A stretch of 5,051 bases of DNA from CAZTXD01 sp964617995 (lineage in GTDB: Bacteria > Actinomycetota > Acidimicrobiia > Spongiisociales > ZC4RG35), in the NCBI GenBank assembly GCA_964617995.1, contig CAZTXD010000200.1, positions 1 through 5,051 on the forward strand, in the 5' to 3' direction. The notes beneath the pieces were generated by a model. It ran no database searches, was not told the DNA's origin, and worked only from the letters and a program-made list of their open reading frames with translations. Below, in pieces: positions 4,840 to 5,051 of this stretch (positions are counted from its first letter, which is position 1; each line of letters opens with the position of its first letter). A program made the translations under genes and the position numbers.

Positions 4840-5051
4840 ATGCTGAGGAGATGGTCGGTGACGCTCGTGCTCTCGGTGGGGCTCCTGCTCGGCGCGGGAG
4901 CGGCCCTGGCGGACCTGCCGCCGGGGGGGACGTTCACCGACGACGACGGCTCCATCCACGAAGAGGACATCGAAGCCATCGCCGCAGCCGACATCACCCG
5001 GGGCTGCAATCCCCCGTGGAACGACCAGTTCTGTCCCACCCGTACTCTCAC
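4840..5051 (+). CDS. Secreted SLH-repeat protein, partial (3' end beyond window)
   Basis: Seventy codons of a gene that runs off the right edge. The product starts with a signal peptide: basic LRRW n-region, hydrophobic core about 7-22, cleavage probably after ALA24. After a short linker (DLPPGG) an SLH repeat begins at F32: TDDDGSIHEEDI (33-44), then DITRGC (51-56), PPW and FCP. The cysteines at 56 and 65 are eight residues apart (CNPPWNDQFC), so this repeat is of the protease type, not the type in the adjacent CAP protein. The SLH repeat comes immediately after the signal peptide, unlike the C-terminal placement in the other two. The rest may be more SLH repeats or a domain downstream. ATG 4840 is preferred for the n-region and the TACCCT spacing. 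A GTG at 4858 with AGGAG at 4846-4850 is an alternative start that would remove the basic residues. Function beyond surface attachment cannot be inferred. Confidence 0.85.
   Translation, partial: MLRRWSVTLVLSVGLLLGAGAALADLPPGGTFTDDDGSIHEEDIEAIAAADITRGCNPPWNDQFCPTRTL

Overview
The window is GC-rich (third positions mostly G or C) and looks like the chromosome of a high-GC actinomycete. Short leaderless-type promoters (TANNNT a few bases before the start codon), a VapBC-type module and secreted proteins carrying cysteine-bearing SLH repeats suggest the Acidimicrobiia or relatives. That placement is an inference; there is no rRNA or phylogenetic marker here.

Left part (1-1762, all on +). A type II toxin-antitoxin pair comes first: a Phd/YefM-family antitoxin overlaps a PIN-domain (VapC) toxin by the four bases ATGA. 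A 170-base gap follows. It holds a 13-codon open frame with a near-perfect Shine-Dalgarno sequence, and its coding bases form one arm of a bulged hairpin. Next is a 317-residue protein with two GNAT acetyltransferase domains. The small frame has the form of a leader peptide that could control this gene.

Middle (1763-3682). A 186-base gap between convergent genes holds two hairpins. On the - strand is a secreted S8 (subtilisin-like) serine protease with a complete Asp/His/Ser triad and three C-terminal SLH-like repeats. Its only usable start is a GTG without a ribosome binding site, six bases after TACCCT, which fits leaderless translation.

Right part (3683-5051, on +). A secreted CAP/SCP-domain protein, transcribed divergently from the protease, ends in three SLH-like repeats of the same family. 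A 173-base gap contains a 14-bp tandem repeat that forms part of a long inverted repeat. A third secreted protein follows; it begins with an SLH repeat, is preceded by TACCCT seven bases from its ATG, and runs off the window.

The most notable theme is this cluster of three exported proteins (protease, CAP protein, unknown). They share one unusual SLH repeat with an Asp-rich opening and an invariant cysteine pair whose loop comes in two lengths. The likely reading is a set of cell-surface proteins anchored by a common, disulfide-stabilised module. The TA pair and the acetyltransferase appear unrelated to it.
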